Part shown: positions 1 to 6,952 of the stretch, piece after piece
Numbering within the stretch: position 1 is the first letter of the stretch
Layout of the letters: each line of letters begins with the position of its first letter
Source of the DNA: CAZVRZ01 sp964629965
Lineage (GTDB): Bacteria > Chloroflexota > Anaerolineae > Anaerolineales > UBA4823
Length of the DNA stretch: 19,653 bases
NCBI GenBank assembly: GCA_964629965.1
Contig: CAZVRZ010000100.1
Location: forward strand, 1-19,653
Direction: 5' to 3'
Program-made: the position numbers and the translations under genes
The notes under the pieces: model-generated
Seen by the model: the letters and a program-made list of their open reading frames with translations, nothing else
The model's database searches: none
Told to the model about the DNA's origin: nothing

Positions 1-195
1 CGTGTTGGTGGGTGTGATGGGCGTGTTGGTGGGTGTGATGGGCGTGTTGGTGGGTGTGATGGGCGTGTTGGTGGGCGTCTCAGGGGTAGGCGTAAAGCCG
101 GCTAATGCTGGTGTAACCTGCCAGGCCATGATGATTAAGACGACGAACAGAATCCAGAGACCCATTATTTTTATGGCGATCTTTTTTTGTAACAT
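1..195 (-). CDS. Secreted Thr/Pro-rich repeat protein, N-terminal part (runs off window)
   Basis: This reading frame starts at ATG 195-193 and stays open to the window edge, giving 65 codons. The start is fixed by a strong ribosome binding site, AAAAGGAGG, a few bases upstream. Residues 1-33 form a signal peptide or membrane anchor: MLQKKIAIK, then a hydrophobic stretch ending in a PALA-G cleavage-like site. After that come FTPTPETPTNTP and a seven-residue repeat, TPTNTPI. The repeat is encoded by near-identical 21-bp units, so the DNA itself is a tandem repeat. Thr/Pro/Asn-rich linkers of this kind are common in exported surface proteins of Anaerolineae, where they usually act as flexible stalks. 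The functional domain lies outside the window, so no function can be assigned. Confidence 0.8.
   Translation of the reverse strand, partial: MLQKKIAIKIMGLWILFVVLIIMAWQVTPALAGFTPTPETPTNTPITPTNTPITPTNTPITPTNT
2..85. repeat. 21-bp tandem repeat encoding TPTNTPI units
   Basis: Three identical 21-bp units (plus strand GTGTTGGTGGGTGTGATGGGC) occupy 2-22, 23-43 and 44-64. A degenerate fourth copy follows at 65-85. The unit is a multiple of three, so gain or loss of copies keeps the minus-strand frame open and only changes linker length. The array continues past the window edge, so copy number is unknown. Confidence 0.9.
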
Positions 196-251
196 AGACA
201 ACCTCCTTTTACTTCCTGTTTATGAATTAAGCTTTTTACATTTCGTTGAGG

Positions 252-470
252 TTATGTGCGGAGGACAACCTTTCGCACAACCATCGCGATATCCTTCCAG
301 CTTTTGCTATGACCGGGTTCAGGAGAGTTTACAACCTCTTCTGCAACCTTCTCCTTCACATTCTTGATCCGCTGGTTGAACTCTACTTCGGCGCCCTGAC
401 GGGCATAACCATATTTTCGTTCACAGCTTGTTTCCTTTCTGGCTTTCGCCAAAGTGTGCTCGGGAGGCAA
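252..470 (-). CDS. Possible small hypothetical protein, 72 aa
   Basis: This open frame begins at TTG 470 and ends in TAA at 252-254. It lies between the 122-aa gene upstream and the secreted repeat protein downstream. The translation is highly charged, with EVEFNQRIKNVKEKVAEEVV in the middle and a basic C-terminus. I do not recognise a family. The ribosome binding site is weak (GAGAAAG shortly before the TTG) and there is no ATG alternative. The gap between the neighbouring genes would otherwise be about 280 bases with no other signal. Its position and strand are consistent with a gene, but chance or a decayed gene is about as likely. Confidence 0.25.
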   Translation of the reverse strand: MPPEHTLAKARKETSCERKYGYARQGAEVEFNQRIKNVKEKVAEEVVNSPEPGHSKSWKDIAMVVRKVVLRT

Positions 471-476
471 ACTTTC

Positions 477-845
477 TCAACTCAACGACCACTCAAAATG
501 CACCTCTTGATTGGGCGGCAGCTGCGTTCGCCGAGTGAATTGCTCATACCCGGAAAGGTTGATACCATGCAGCGCCAGCAATTGTTCTCGATACCAGATA
601 TCAAACGGGAGAACGGAGGCGATGATCTGTCCCAAAGCCTGGGCCACATCGAGGGCTTCCAGCGTGGTCACAGCGGTTGCCCCGAAAGCAGTATCCACTA
701 GCGCCAATCGTTCGCGGGTGATGCCCAACCGTTGGCGCGATGCTTCGTACGGCTTTTGGCGAGAGCCGGCCAAGTCCTGGCAAAACCGCCGCCAGGCTTC
801 CACCTGACCGGCCAGAATGGGGAATGTAAGAACGATGCCAGACAT
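477..845 (-). CDS. Conserved-looking hypothetical protein, 122 aa
   Basis: The start chosen is ATG 845-843, preceded by AGAGGC at a suitable distance. The frame is open one codon further to a TTG, which is less likely. The protein begins SGIVLTFPI, a short beta strand, followed by amphipathic helices (EAWRRFCQDLAGSRQKPYE, then RQRLGITRERLALVDT). It continues with a second strand-helix unit around ATAVTTLEALDVAQALGQIIA, and FDIWYREQLLALHGINLS near the end. This pattern is compatible with a small ferredoxin-like alpha/beta fold of the dimeric barrel type, but no catalytic motif is visible. The composition and amphipathicity look like a real soluble protein. Function is unknown. Confidence 0.6.
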   Translation of the reverse strand: MSGIVLTFPILAGQVEAWRRFCQDLAGSRQKPYEASRQRLGITRERLALVDTAFGATAVTTLEALDVAQALGQIIASVLPFDIWYREQLLALHGINLSGYEQFTRRTQLPPNQEVHFEWSLS

Positions 846-896
846 CAAGAGCCTCTTTGACCACTAACAAGCCTAGCTCTTCTCAGAGCTGCCATC

Positions 897-1016
897 CTAG
901 GAAGGGTCTGGTATATTTGCCCGCTGCGCGCGTCGCACTGTTACCATCCGGCTAACTAACCAGCCGATTATGGGCCCGGCAGTGAGCCATACAATGATGA
1001 AATCGATTAGATCCAT
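897..1016 (-). CDS. Small single-TM protein, 39 aa
   Basis: ATG 1016-1014 opens a 39-codon frame ending in TAG at 897-899. A ribosome binding site, GAAAGGTG, lies seven bases upstream of the start. The translation starts MDLIDFIIVWLTAGPIIGWL and continues VSRMVTVRRAQRANIPDPS. It therefore has one hydrophobic segment (about residues 4-23) and then a basic, arginine-rich tail, which predicts a membrane peptide with a cytoplasmic C-terminus. The GPIIGWLVSRMV stretch resembles the first helix of GlsB/YeaQ-type small stress membrane proteins, but the gene is half their usual length. It could be a genuine microprotein or a truncated remnant. Confidence 0.5.
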   Translation of the reverse strand: MDLIDFIIVWLTAGPIIGWLVSRMVTVRRAQRANIPDPS

Positions 1017-1138
1017 TACGAACACCTTTCTATCCTGCGAGATCTTTGCAGGTCAGGTGCGGAATATCTATCTTTCCGTTTATCTTTAAATTAAGTATAT
1101 TGATGGAGAGTCTCAACAGCGTCACATGGAGCCAAAAG

Positions 1139-1363
1139 ATGGTCAATCTTCCCCTACCATTGCACGTTTTGGCCTTTGGACCGCCCGAAGTGTGCCTGGG
1201 TGATAGACTGCTTTCGTTGAGTGAATCCAGCGTTCATTTCGAGCGCGCCTGCCAGCTCATGCGGGAGTCGTCGCTGCCAGAAATGCCAGGCAAAGTGGAG
1301 GCGCGTGATCTATTGTTTCAGTATTTGTATAAAAATTTGCGTCAGCGTTCCCCACTCTTCTAA
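1139..1363 (+). pseudogene. Possible remnant of an AfsR/SARP-type regulator N-terminus
   Basis: This is the only plus-strand frame in the window with protein-like content. From ATG 1139 (GGAG upstream) it reads MVNLPLPLHVLAFGPPEV, then CLGDRLLSLS. That resembles the first beta strands of large Chloroflexota transcriptional activators of the SARP/BTAD class. After about 28 residues the resemblance stops, and the frame ends at 1363 after running 54 bases into the 3' end of the convergent rsmA gene. The expected winged-helix and TPR regions are absent. I read it as a possible 5' fragment of a lost gene. The match is short and by eye, so a chance frame is quite possible. Confidence 0.25.
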
Positions 1364-2167
1364 GGACAATGTTTCCGCGCGTCTTTTGGAGTCGATCTCC
1401 GCTGCGCTCAACATTCTTTCAACCTTTTCGGGGGGCATTGCTAACCCGCCAGACAACGAATTCCGTAAGGTCTTGCGCTTTTGGCTGAAACCGGCTTTGC
1501 ATAGGCGGAAAAAACTCTTCAACTGCCCGGCGGGCAAGGCCGGCTCTGGGTATATATCCACCCGGATGATGGCCGAGTCCACTTTGGGCGGGGGGTAAAA
1601 CGCGCCGGCGGGAATGCGTTCGGTGATCCGCGGCCGCCCAAAAACTTGCACGCTGAGCGCCAGCAGACTCATATCGCCGGCAGAAGCGCAGATGCGTTCT
1701 GCCACTTCACGTTGAACCGTCAATACCAGCCGCTGGGGTTTATAAGGCGCTGCGAGCAGGATTCGAATGACTGCCGAGGTGATGTAATAGGGTATGTTGG
1801 CGACAACCAGGTAATTTTGATCGCCGCGCAGGGCGTTTTTTAGGATCTCTGTCAGGTTAAGCTCGAGAATATCACCCTCCACCACGGAGGCATTGGGATG
1901 GTCTTTCAGGATGTACTGCAGGATGGGGATCAGGTTGCCATCCAGCTCGATGGCAATGACCTTCTCGGCCTGAGATGCCAGGCAGCGGGTCAGGTTGCCC
2001 ACCCCGGCGCCAATCTCGAGGACACAATCTTGCGCTGTGATTTCCGCCGCATGGAGCACTTTTTGCAGCGCGCTGGGATCGACCAGAAAGTTTTGTCCCA
2101 GGCGTTTATCAGGGTGCAAATTGTATTGGCGGAGCAAGGCGGGAATATCGAGCGGCGGCAGGTTCAT
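1310..2167 (-). CDS. rsmA: 16S rRNA dimethyladenosine transferase RsmA/KsgA
   Basis: This 285-aa protein is the normal length for RsmA, which dimethylates two adjacent adenosines near the 3' end of 16S rRNA using SAM during 30S maturation. The motifs are complete. RLGQNFL sits near residue 24, the SAM-binding EIGAGVGNLT at 51-60, the acidic ribose-binding E74 in AIELD, and the catalytic NIPYYIT at 124-130. FYPPPKVDSAI lies near 190-200, and the C-terminal rRNA-binding segment KAGFSQKRKTLRNSL starts near 224. The ATG overlaps the TGA of the preceding YabE-like gene (ATGA), and no separate Shine-Dalgarno sequence is visible, so translation is probably coupled. A yabE-like gene next to ksgA is also found in Firmicutes (yabE-rnmV-ksgA); here no rnmV lies between them. 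Confidence 0.97.
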   Translation of the reverse strand: MNLPPLDIPALLRQYNLHPDKRLGQNFLVDPSALQKVLHAAEITAQDCVLEIGAGVGNLTRCLASQAEKVIAIELDGNLIPILQYILKDHPNASVVEGDILELNLTEILKNALRGDQNYLVVANIPYYITSAVIRILLAAPYKPQRLVLTVQREVAERICASAGDMSLLALSVQVFGRPRITERIPAGAFYPPPKVDSAIIRVDIYPEPALPAGQLKSFFRLCKAGFSQKRKTLRNSLSGGLAMPPEKVERMLSAAEIDSKRRAETLSLEEWGTLTQIFIQILKQ

Positions 2168-3552
2168 GGGATGATATATACGATCTGAGCGGGAGGAGGC
2201 CAGAGAAAATAAACGGTCACATATTGGTGCCAGGAAACATAATCGTCATCGGAATAGCCCAGGTCGATCACGCGGCCTTTCACCAGCCGGCCTCGATCAG
2301 CAGCAACAGCCTGCCCGTAGCCGGGGATATACAATTGCGTATAGAAGGGGATCAGATCGGTGTCAACAGCCGCCACGCCTTTTTTCAACTTCATGCCTGA
2401 CGCAGTGATATCGCCTCCCGAGGCCTTCGGGTAGTAAGAGGCTGCCCACATGCGCAGCGCCCGCCAATAGGTGATCGGGCCATCGGGGGTGTCGAGGGTG
2501 TGGGGCATGACCAATGTGCCATAGCCGGTGACCTGGTTCTTGGGCTGGCGCGCCACCCATTCATCCTCAACCTGGCGTGAAATTTCTTGCCCATCTTCGA
2601 AGCGAATGCGAACGCGCCGGGCCTTCAGGCCGTATTCGCCGGTCTCCATGATCTTTTGCTGATCGATTTCCAGGTCGGATACGGGAGCATAGGTGTTTTC
2701 GAAAGGCAAGGGCGTTTGCTCGATCAGTACCTGCTCGGTCACGCGTACCAGGCGCACCTGGCCGTCTTCCGGCAGGGGAGCGCTTTCTTCTGGAATCGAA
2801 TAATCCAATCCAACTAGCCCAATGCCGGCCTGAGAGAGGGCCTCGCCGACCGTAGCGGCCGCGGTGTAAACGGAGTAACTTTTTTCATTTATCCCGATTG
2901 CCAGCGGGCGGGCGCGTTCGAGAGTCGCTTGCATGTCTTCCTGCAAGGGGGTTTCGGGAGGCGGCTCCAGGTGATCGGCGGTATGCAAAACGATACCTGC
3001 CTCCCAAAGCGCTTGCCCGAGGGTGGCGGCTGCGCTGTGGATGGTGGTAACCTGTTCGCCTTGATGCAGCCTGACCGTATTGGCGCGCAGCAACTGCAGC
3101 GAAACGGCTCGCCGGGTTGGCGATGAACCGGCAGGCGCCTGGTCGAAACTGGATGCATAGCCATCTACCAACAAGCGGTCATGCTCTGTCCAGGTAAGGC
3201 CCGCCTGGGCTAACAAATGCGCCGGGTCTTGTTCGATTGTCAAGAGCGAGATCGTTTGCTGGTCTGCCAGGATCTGCACTTGCCTGGCCCGCAGCACCTC
3301 AATCTGCATCCCTTCGGCAAGCCACTCTGCCAGGGCAGGTTTCGTTTGATCACCCTGGTACAGGTGCACCTGGGCATTCTGCAGGGCATCCTGAACGCGC
3401 AAGGAGAAGCTCGCCAGAGTGATGACTTCGCCATCGGCAGCAATCCGGACGGTTTTGTGGAGCCAGCTAACGGTTCCGCCAATACCGATGAGCAAGAATA
3501 AGATGAGGGAAATCTTCCAGGCCGTTTTTTTCAAATCCGGTTTTTGCCTCAA
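2164..3552 (-). CDS. YabE-like cell-wall protein: TM anchor, DUF348 repeats, G5, 3D domain
   Basis: The 462-aa product has an N-terminal membrane anchor (hydrophobic residues 13-30). It then has up to four DUF348-like repeats at roughly 35-75, 92-131, 160-201 and 217-260. Each is a short beta hairpin followed by a helix of the type TVGEALSQAGI. A G5-like region covers about 268-340 (VRVTEQVLIEQTPLPF and a later strand RVRIRFEDGQE). A C-terminal 3D domain covers about 385-450, with VDTDLIPFYTQLYIPGYG, then ADRG and KGRVIDL, which supply the conserved Asp residues. The family includes YabE and Rpf-like proteins that act on or bind peptidoglycan outside the membrane. The only start for the full anchor is TTG 3552, with AGGAT about 14 bases upstream, so the exact start is uncertain. 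Its stop overlaps the rsmA start. Confidence 0.88.
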   Translation of the reverse strand: MRQKPDLKKTAWKISLILFLLIGIGGTVSWLHKTVRIAADGEVITLASFSLRVQDALQNAQVHLYQGDQTKPALAEWLAEGMQIEVLRARQVQILADQQTISLLTIEQDPAHLLAQAGLTWTEHDRLLVDGYASSFDQAPAGSSPTRRAVSLQLLRANTVRLHQGEQVTTIHSAAATLGQALWEAGIVLHTADHLEPPPETPLQEDMQATLERARPLAIGINEKSYSVYTAAATVGEALSQAGIGLVGLDYSIPEESAPLPEDGQVRLVRVTEQVLIEQTPLPFENTYAPVSDLEIDQQKIMETGEYGLKARRVRIRFEDGQEISRQVEDEWVARQPKNQVTGYGTLVMPHTLDTPDGPITYWRALRMWAASYYPKASGGDITASGMKLKKGVAAVDTDLIPFYTQLYIPGYGQAVAADRGRLVKGRVIDLGYSDDDYVSWHQYVTVYFLWPPPAQIVYIIP

Positions 3553-3601
3553 TTTAACGCACGCTTATCCTGATCTTGAGGTTGCTTGCAGAAGGCAGCG
3601 T

Positions 3602-3817
3602 TCATCGCAGAACCAGGGTGCACACTGCTCCTAAACCAATGGCCAACACAACCGGAATGAGCACGATTCCCAGCACGTAAACGCTCAATTTCAGGATATC
3701 CTGGGGGGTTATATCGGTCTCTATTTTACTGGAAGAGCGGATCTTTTGGCGGCAACGCGGGCACCGGTTGCTGCCCGGGGGTAACATGGCGCGGCACTTG
3801 GAGCACCATTCAACCAT
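3602..3817 (-). CDS. Small zinc-ribbon membrane protein, 71 aa
   Basis: The N-terminus carries two CxxC pairs, CSKC at residues 5-8 and CPRC at 19-22. They are separated by ten residues, which is a classic zinc-ribbon knuckle arrangement. A linker follows, and then a long hydrophobic segment from about 43 to 69 (LSVYVLGIVLIPVVLAIGLGAV), which predicts one C-terminal transmembrane helix with the ribbon in the cytoplasm. The ATG lies inside the last codons of the C39-like peptidase gene (8-base overlap) and has GAGGT five bases upstream, so the two are translated together. Small tail-anchored zinc-ribbon proteins are common in bacteria and mostly uncharacterised. No function can be stated. Confidence 0.8.
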   Translation of the reverse strand: MVEWCSKCRAMLPPGSNRCPRCRQKIRSSSKIETDITPQDILKLSVYVLGIVLIPVVLAIGLGAVCTLVLR

Positions 3818-4343
3818 TAAAGACCTCGATCACCAGTTTACCCATGGCCTTCCACTTTTTGCGGAATTCCTCGTCTGGCACCCAATGGATATCATGGTGG
3901 TCATATTGGGTATTTGCAAATCCCCAGCCTTGCTCTTGATCCCAGGCTACCAGGGCCATGACATGCGCTGCCAATGGCTTCCAGGAGCCGATGATCGGCA
4001 GCAGCACGCGGCCTTCTTCCAGCCCTTGGAGCAAGCGCTGCTCGTTGCCCAACAAACGCCAACGCGCTCCGAGACCGTATCTGCGCAGCATGTCTACCAT
4101 TCCCCAGGGGAAGGTAGCCGAGTCGGGGATCCGCCGCACCACGTATAGGATGCCTCGCCAGACCGGGCGATTCATTTCTTGGGCCAGGACAACACCTTCC
4201 AGGTGCAGATTCTTGAGAGCATTGATCACGGTGGTCACGGAAAACGGGCCGCAGTTGTTGGCCTCTCCCTGGCATTGCAGAGCATCTAGCAGTGAGCGGG
4301 CATGCGGGGAGAGGATGTTCTTGGGTAGGCTTCTCTCATCCAT
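3810..4343 (-). CDS. C39-like (papain-fold) cysteine peptidase, 177 aa
   Basis: The sequence QGEANNCGPFSVTTVINAL puts a candidate nucleophile at C31 at the start of a helix, as in the peptidase C39-like family. H127 in LAAHVMALVAWD and N144 in GFANTQYDHH, followed by W154 and a terminal KKW motif, complete a plausible Cys-His-Asn triad. There is no signal peptide and no ABC transporter fusion, so it is not a bacteriocin exporter. It may act in the cytoplasm on a peptide or protein, or be an inactive papain-fold binder. It is the first gene of a set running 4343 to 1310 with the zinc-ribbon protein, the YabE-like protein and rsmA. An extended -10 promoter lies 60 bases upstream. The Shine-Dalgarno sequence is weak. 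Confidence 0.72.
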   Translation of the reverse strand: MDERSLPKNILSPHARSLLDALQCQGEANNCGPFSVTTVINALKNLHLEGVVLAQEMNRPVWRGILYVVRRIPDSATFPWGMVDMLRRYGLGARWRLLGNEQRLLQGLEEGRVLLPIIGSWKPLAAHVMALVAWDQEQGWGFANTQYDHHDIHWVPDEEFRKKWKAMGKLVIEVFNG

Positions 4344-4402
4344 AGTTCTGCATCTTCTGTCTCAATGTTCAGCTTAGGCTTGCAAAAACGATCATACCCC
4401 GC

Positions 4403-4411
4403 ATTATATCA
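4403..4411 (-). promoter_or_regulatory. Extended -10 promoter for the C39-like peptidase operon
   Basis: Read on the minus strand, TGATATAAT gives a perfect -10 hexamer with the TGn extension. No good -35 is found 17 bases upstream (GTGAAG, 3 of 6), which is normal for extended -10 promoters. Transcription would start near 4396, leaving a leader of about 50 bases. Confidence 0.55.
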
Positions 4412-4448
4412 GGATCGCGCAGGCTCTTCACGGGTTATCGATGGAAGT

Positions 4449-5252
4449 TTATTGGCTTTTGCGGTGTAAGAGCAGCGGCCCCATATGATCGATGAGCCAA
4501 CCGAAGCAGGTCTCGACCCAGGGCGTAACAGCCAGGATGCCGGGAATGTAGATGGCTTTGCGCGGCCTCTGGATCAATTGCCAGACGCGGTTGGCGACCT
4601 GCTCGGCGGAAATGCCCCAGTTGGCCAATGGGATCGCAAAACCTTTGGGACGCGCAGCGGCATTGGGGAAGAACTCGGTGTCTACCGGGCCGGCGCGCAC
4701 CACGCTGACATGCACGCGCGAGCCCTGCATCTCGCGATATAGCACGGCAGTGAAAGAGTCAAGGAAGGATTTGGTCGCTCCATACACGGCGATGCCCTGG
4801 GCGGGTAAGCCGCCGGCGACCGAGCCAATGTTGATGATATGACCGGTGTTGCGCGAGCGCATATCCCGCAAGAATGCCAGGCTGAGCTGGACGGTTGCTT
4901 CTACATTGACTTTTATCATTTCAGCGGCAGTTTCCCAGGGCATTTCTGCGCCAAAGCCATACCAGCCCAACCCGGCATTATTCACCAGGATGTCGATCTT
5001 CCCATGGCTTTCCAGGACGCGCTCATACAGCCGCTGCCGTTCTTCATCCTGAGAAAGATCAACCTGCAAAACCTCTCCCCGGCCTCCTTGCTGGCGGATG
5101 GCGCGGAGCTGCTCGGCTAACCGGTCCAGCCGGCGAGCCGCCAGGATCACATACATGCCCTTATTTGCCAGCTTTTGGGCGATGGCAGCGCCGATGCCGC
5201 TCGAAGCGCCGGTAACCAGGGCGGTCTTACCTTTCCAGGTCTGTTGGTCCAT
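4449..5252 (-). CDS. Classical short-chain dehydrogenase/reductase (SDR), 267 aa
   Basis: All classical SDR signatures are present: cofactor-binding TGASSGIG at 14-21, NNAG at 91-94, N116, catalytic S144 in NIGSVAG, and Y157-x3-K161 in YGATK. AARR at residues 38-41, at the end of the second strand, favours NADPH over NADH. The C-terminal part (WVETCFGWLIDHMG) is moderately hydrophobic, as in DltE-like SDRs that act on acyl or steroid-like substrates, but the substrate cannot be read from sequence. ATG 5252 has AAGGAAGT eight bases upstream. The gene starts 20 bases after the extended SDR and is the last gene of the TetR-controlled set. No intrinsic terminator is visible after it. Confidence 0.9.
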   Translation of the reverse strand: MDQQTWKGKTALVTGASSGIGAAIAQKLANKGMYVILAARRLDRLAEQLRAIRQQGGRGEVLQVDLSQDEERQRLYERVLESHGKIDILVNNAGLGWYGFGAEMPWETAAEMIKVNVEATVQLSLAFLRDMRSRNTGHIINIGSVAGGLPAQGIAVYGATKSFLDSFTAVLYREMQGSRVHVSVVRAGPVDTEFFPNAAARPKGFAIPLANWGISAEQVANRVWQLIQRPRKAIYIPGILAVTPWVETCFGWLIDHMGPLLLHRKSQ

Positions 5253-5272
5253 TTTATTTACTTCCTTTGCTC

Positions 5273-6280
5273 TTAACGGTTGTTCTGTGCGGTGTGTGTT
5301 AAGATTGCCTGGTTTTGTTTTATCCAGGCAATGGTATCGGTCAATGATTCACGCAGTGAGCGAGGCTGGTAACCCAATTCTGCGCGCGCCTTGGCATTGC
5401 TGATGAAGGAATTGCTGGCCAGTGTATCTAAAGAATAGGTAGTAAACCGGGGACGCACATGCGCCAGCCGGTAGTAGATGGGCATGAAACGCGCCAGGAA
5501 GCGGGCGAAACTGAAAGGGATACGAATGCGATGAAAGCGATCGCCGGTGATCTCCCAGACGGCCTCCAGCAGGCCGGGCACCGTGATCCGTTCGCCAGAG
5601 AGAATGTAGGTGTGCCCTGTTTTGCCTTTATCAGCCGCCATGATCAGCCCATCGGCTACGTCACGCACATCGACAAAATCGTAAGCGCCGTCAACAAATA
5701 ATTGCGGTTTTCGATCGATGCAGCCCTTGATCAGGTTTCCCATCTCGGATAGACGGAAATCATAGGGGCCGAGCACGCCGGTGGGGCAGACGATGACCGC
5801 ATCCAGTCCTTGGCAAATGGAGGCCAGCACGGTCAGGGAGGCGATTGCCTTGGAATAATCGTAGGCGCCGGCCGCGCTCATGCTGTCGAATGGGATCTGC
5901 TCGTCAATCGTGGTGCCGTGCGGTGCTCGCTGAATGGCGTGGATCGAGCTGGTGTAGATCAGGCGCCGGACTTTGTTTTGCAGCGCGGCTTGAACGATGT
6001 TTCGCGTTCCTTCCACATTCACCCGTTCCACCGTCCGGTCTCTACCGGGCAGAATGGATACCAGGCCCGCCAGGTGATACACATTTTCAACGTTGGCAAA
6101 GGCCGCCTGCAAGCTCTCAGGATCGAGGATATTGCCTTCGACAACCTCCACATCCAGGTTCTCCAGTGGGGTGTGATCTTCTCCAGGCAAGACAAGCGCT
6201 CTTACCTTGCCGCCTTTTTCCAGGATCTTACGCGTCAGAACATTGCCGATATGCCCGGTGGCACCAGTAACTAAATTCAT
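5273..6280 (-). CDS. NAD-dependent epimerase/dehydratase family (extended SDR), 335 aa
   Basis: I place the start at ATG 6280, although the frame is open 21 codons further. At this position AGGAAAG precedes the ATG, and the protein begins directly with the Rossmann motif MNLVTGATGHIG (residues 1-12). The start also overlaps the TetR stop as ATGA. Catalytic residues are the Ser cluster TSS at 110-112 and Y140-x3-K144 in AYDYSKA. The layout, with GNILDPESLQAAF after strand three and an LGPYDFRLSEMGNLI segment, matches the dihydroflavonol-4-reductase/3-beta-HSD-like branch of extended SDRs. These reduce or oxidise hydroxy/keto groups on small organic substrates. The true substrate is unknown. 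Pairing with a classical SDR under a TetR repressor suggests an inducible metabolic or detoxification step. Confidence 0.88.
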   Translation of the reverse strand: MNLVTGATGHIGNVLTRKILEKGGKVRALVLPGEDHTPLENLDVEVVEGNILDPESLQAAFANVENVYHLAGLVSILPGRDRTVERVNVEGTRNIVQAALQNKVRRLIYTSSIHAIQRAPHGTTIDEQIPFDSMSAAGAYDYSKAIASLTVLASICQGLDAVIVCPTGVLGPYDFRLSEMGNLIKGCIDRKPQLFVDGAYDFVDVRDVADGLIMAADKGKTGHTYILSGERITVPGLLEAVWEITGDRFHRIRIPFSFARFLARFMPIYYRLAHVRPRFTTYSLDTLASNSFISNAKARAELGYQPRSLRESLTDTIAWIKQNQAILTHTAQNNR

Positions 6281-6873
6281 CGATCTTTCCTCGCTATACC
6301 ATCCATCAGCAATTGTAAACTTTGCCTGGTCTCTAAACCCCAATCTATTCCCGGCGGCTCGAACAAGGCTTGCAGCAGTAAGCCCATGGCCAATGAAACC
6401 GTTACCCGCGCCGCTAGGTCTGGATCAACGTTTCTAACCGAGCCTTCTTGAATACCGATCCGTACCAGGTCGGCGACATAAGCCTGGTAGCGCGAGTAGG
6501 GCGCAATGCAGGCCTTCCAGATATCTGGATCGCGCACGGCTTGCATCCAAAACTCCAGGATGATCTTCAGATGAACATCGGATGCCTGGAGCACGCTGCC
6601 GGCGGTATCGGCCATGAGCACAATGGATTCTGCCATGTTGAGGGATTGCTCCTGCACCGTATTGAAGGCCTGGTCAAGCCCTGCCAGCCACTCATTCATC
6701 AGAGCAATGAAGACCGCTTGCTTGCTTGGGAAATGATGATAAAAAGCGCCTTTGCTGACTCCCGCCTGGACACAGATCTCGGCGACGCTGGTTCCCTCAT
6801 AGCCGTGCTGCGAGAACAATTGATAGGAGGCTTCTAGAATATGGAGACACGTTTCTTCGCTGCGTACTTGCAT
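6277..6873 (-). CDS. TetR/AcrR-family transcriptional repressor, 198 aa
   Basis: The preferred start is ATG 6873, with GGAGAG about ten bases before it. The frame stays open to 6942, but that extension would run through the promoter and operator described below. The N-terminal DNA-binding domain is typical: HILEASYQLFSQHGYEGTSV, then AEICVQAGVSKGAFYHHFPSK (helix-turn-helix about 28-50), followed by a variable ligand-binding region. The C-terminal part contains FEPPGIDWGLE before the last helix. The stop overlaps the start of the extended SDR gene, giving a regulator-enzyme-enzyme operon. A perfect palindrome at the transcription start predicts autorepression, with relief on ligand binding. 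The ligand may be a substrate or product of the two dehydrogenases; this is inference. Confidence 0.92.
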   Translation of the reverse strand: MQVRSEETCLHILEASYQLFSQHGYEGTSVAEICVQAGVSKGAFYHHFPSKQAVFIALMNEWLAGLDQAFNTVQEQSLNMAESIVLMADTAGSVLQASDVHLKIILEFWMQAVRDPDIWKACIAPYSRYQAYVADLVRIGIQEGSVRNVDPDLAARVTVSLAMGLLLQALFEPPGIDWGLETRQSLQLLMDGIARKDR

Positions 6874-6904
6874 GAGATGAATTCTCTCCGAAACAATGAT
6901 AAAA

Positions 6905-6922
6905 ATACCGACCAGTCGGTAT
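6905..6922. promoter_or_regulatory. TetR operator, perfect 18-bp palindrome
   Basis: ATACCGACCAGTCGGTAT is an exact inverted repeat (ATACCGAC / GTCGGTAT) around a 2-bp centre. It sits just downstream of the -10 box and covers the expected start of transcription of the TetR operon. Operators with an ACCGAC-n2-GTCGGT core are typical of TetR/AcrR repressors. Confidence 0.88.
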
Positions 6923-6923
6923 G

Positions 6924-6952
6924 ATTCTAGAACAAAATTCATGCCCTGTCAA
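6924..6952 (-). promoter_or_regulatory. Near-consensus sigma-70 promoter of the TetR-SDR operon
   Basis: On the minus strand the -35 TTGACA (6952-6947, 6 of 6) is followed by exactly 17 bases and then TAGAAT (6929-6924, 5 of 6). Transcription would begin inside the operator at 6905-6922. Strong promoter plus covering operator is the standard design for a tightly repressed, inducible gene set. Confidence 0.85.

Noticed and set aside
246..701. 151-codon plus-strand open frame
   Set aside because: It overlaps the 122-aa minus-strand gene. Its translation is low in structure and it lacks a credible start signal.
1017..1138. Promoter for the divergent small ORF or plus-strand fragment
   Set aside because: AT-rich hexamers such as TATACT occur, but no pair has acceptable spacing on either strand.
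5810..6274. 154-codon plus-strand open frame
   Set aside because: It is opposite the extended SDR gene and has no RBS or domain signal of its own.
6281..6343. N-terminal extension of the extended SDR gene to 6343
   Set aside because: The extra 21 residues precede the Rossmann motif and run into the TetR gene. ATG 6280 has a good RBS and an ATGA overlap.
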